Shown piece after piece: positions 63,951 through 64,000 of a stretch of 64,000 nt of DNA; positions within the stretch are counted from its first letter, which is position 1; each line of letters begins with the position of its first letter. A program made the position numbers and the translations under genes. The stretch spans positions 186,001 to 250,000 of the forward strand of contig LWRO01000005.1 of NCBI GenBank assembly GCA_001657325.1, written 5' to 3'. The notes beneath the pieces are model-generated. The model was not told the origin of the DNA, did no database searches, and worked only from the letters and a program-made list of their open reading frames with translations. The stretch is from Geitlerinema sp. BBD 1991-9. GTDB taxonomy: Bacteria; Cyanobacteriota; Cyanobacteriia; Cyanobacteriales; Geitlerinemataceae.

Positions 63951-64000
63951 CTCACTTCGATCGAGGTTCCCGCCTCGAAAACGAGCGTGCGCCACTCTCG

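Overview
The window comes from a cyanobacterium, most likely a filamentous non-model Oscillatoriales-type strain (inference). Cyanobacterial signature genes support this: Ftn2/ZipN (J-domain division protein), plant-type ferredoxin PetF, biliverdin reductase BvdR, a CtaA-like copper ATPase, a PatD-like protein, a GH57 branching enzyme, DUF928, CHAT/TPR proteins and a cyanobacteriochrome-type histidine kinase. GCGATCGC (HIP1) octamers, abundant CGATCGA words, heptanucleotide tandem repeats and GGGGCGAACGGCCGTTCGCCCC palindromes agree. No rRNA, tRNA or CRISPR array was seen.

Layout. 1-8.1 kb is mostly core: ftn2 (running off the left edge, GTG start), a vWA lipoprotein, an alpha/beta hydrolase, a zinc-ribbon protein, a PatD-like protein and bifunctional (p)ppGpp synthetase/hydrolase. 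8.1-15.4 kb is an accessory island: two Uma2-family nucleases, a decayed TnpB-only transposon sitting in a truncated nucleotidyltransferase gene, a large STAND/TPR gene split by one in-frame amber codon and carrying eight near-identical 120-bp TPR units, a MITE and an orphan antitoxin. 15.5-32.2 kb is metabolic: MDR oxidoreductase, orphan sugar-ABC permease, GT2, petF, bvdR, TenA, pgm, recR, two AT-rich paralogous membrane proteins, a copper ATPase, argG, an IS5 remnant, an S4 protein and carbonic anhydrase. 32.8-47.7 kb carries signalling and envelope genes: a Cache/GAF/PAS hybrid kinase followed, across a MITE, by a REC-kinase; a GT4 with a coupled small secreted protein; a phosphoesterase; a PD-(D/E)XK-like nuclease; a YdcF protein; and a CHASE2 hybrid kinase in an operon with a cell-wall amidase. 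48-58 kb is rich in TPR and sensory genes: DUF928, CHAT-TPR, a lumenal-type TPR protein, a DXCF cyanobacteriochrome kinase, coaX and a sigma factor-TPR operon. 58-64 kb has a VOC protein, a third MITE, the branching enzyme, an acidic membrane protein and a pentapeptide-repeat protein.

Most notable: (i) a three-copy non-autonomous element family with matching terminal inverted repeats and 8-bp target duplications; (ii) a predicted dual-cysteine (DXCF plus CH) cyanobacteriochrome kinase; (iii) the amber-split STAND gene; (iv) a C/G-rich palindrome replacing the first CxxC of TnpB; (v) recR with a perfect Shine-Dalgarno placed in front of a GTT codon; (vi) a shared upstream element in front of the sigma-factor gene and the CHAT gene. 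All domain calls were made by reading; no database search was possible.
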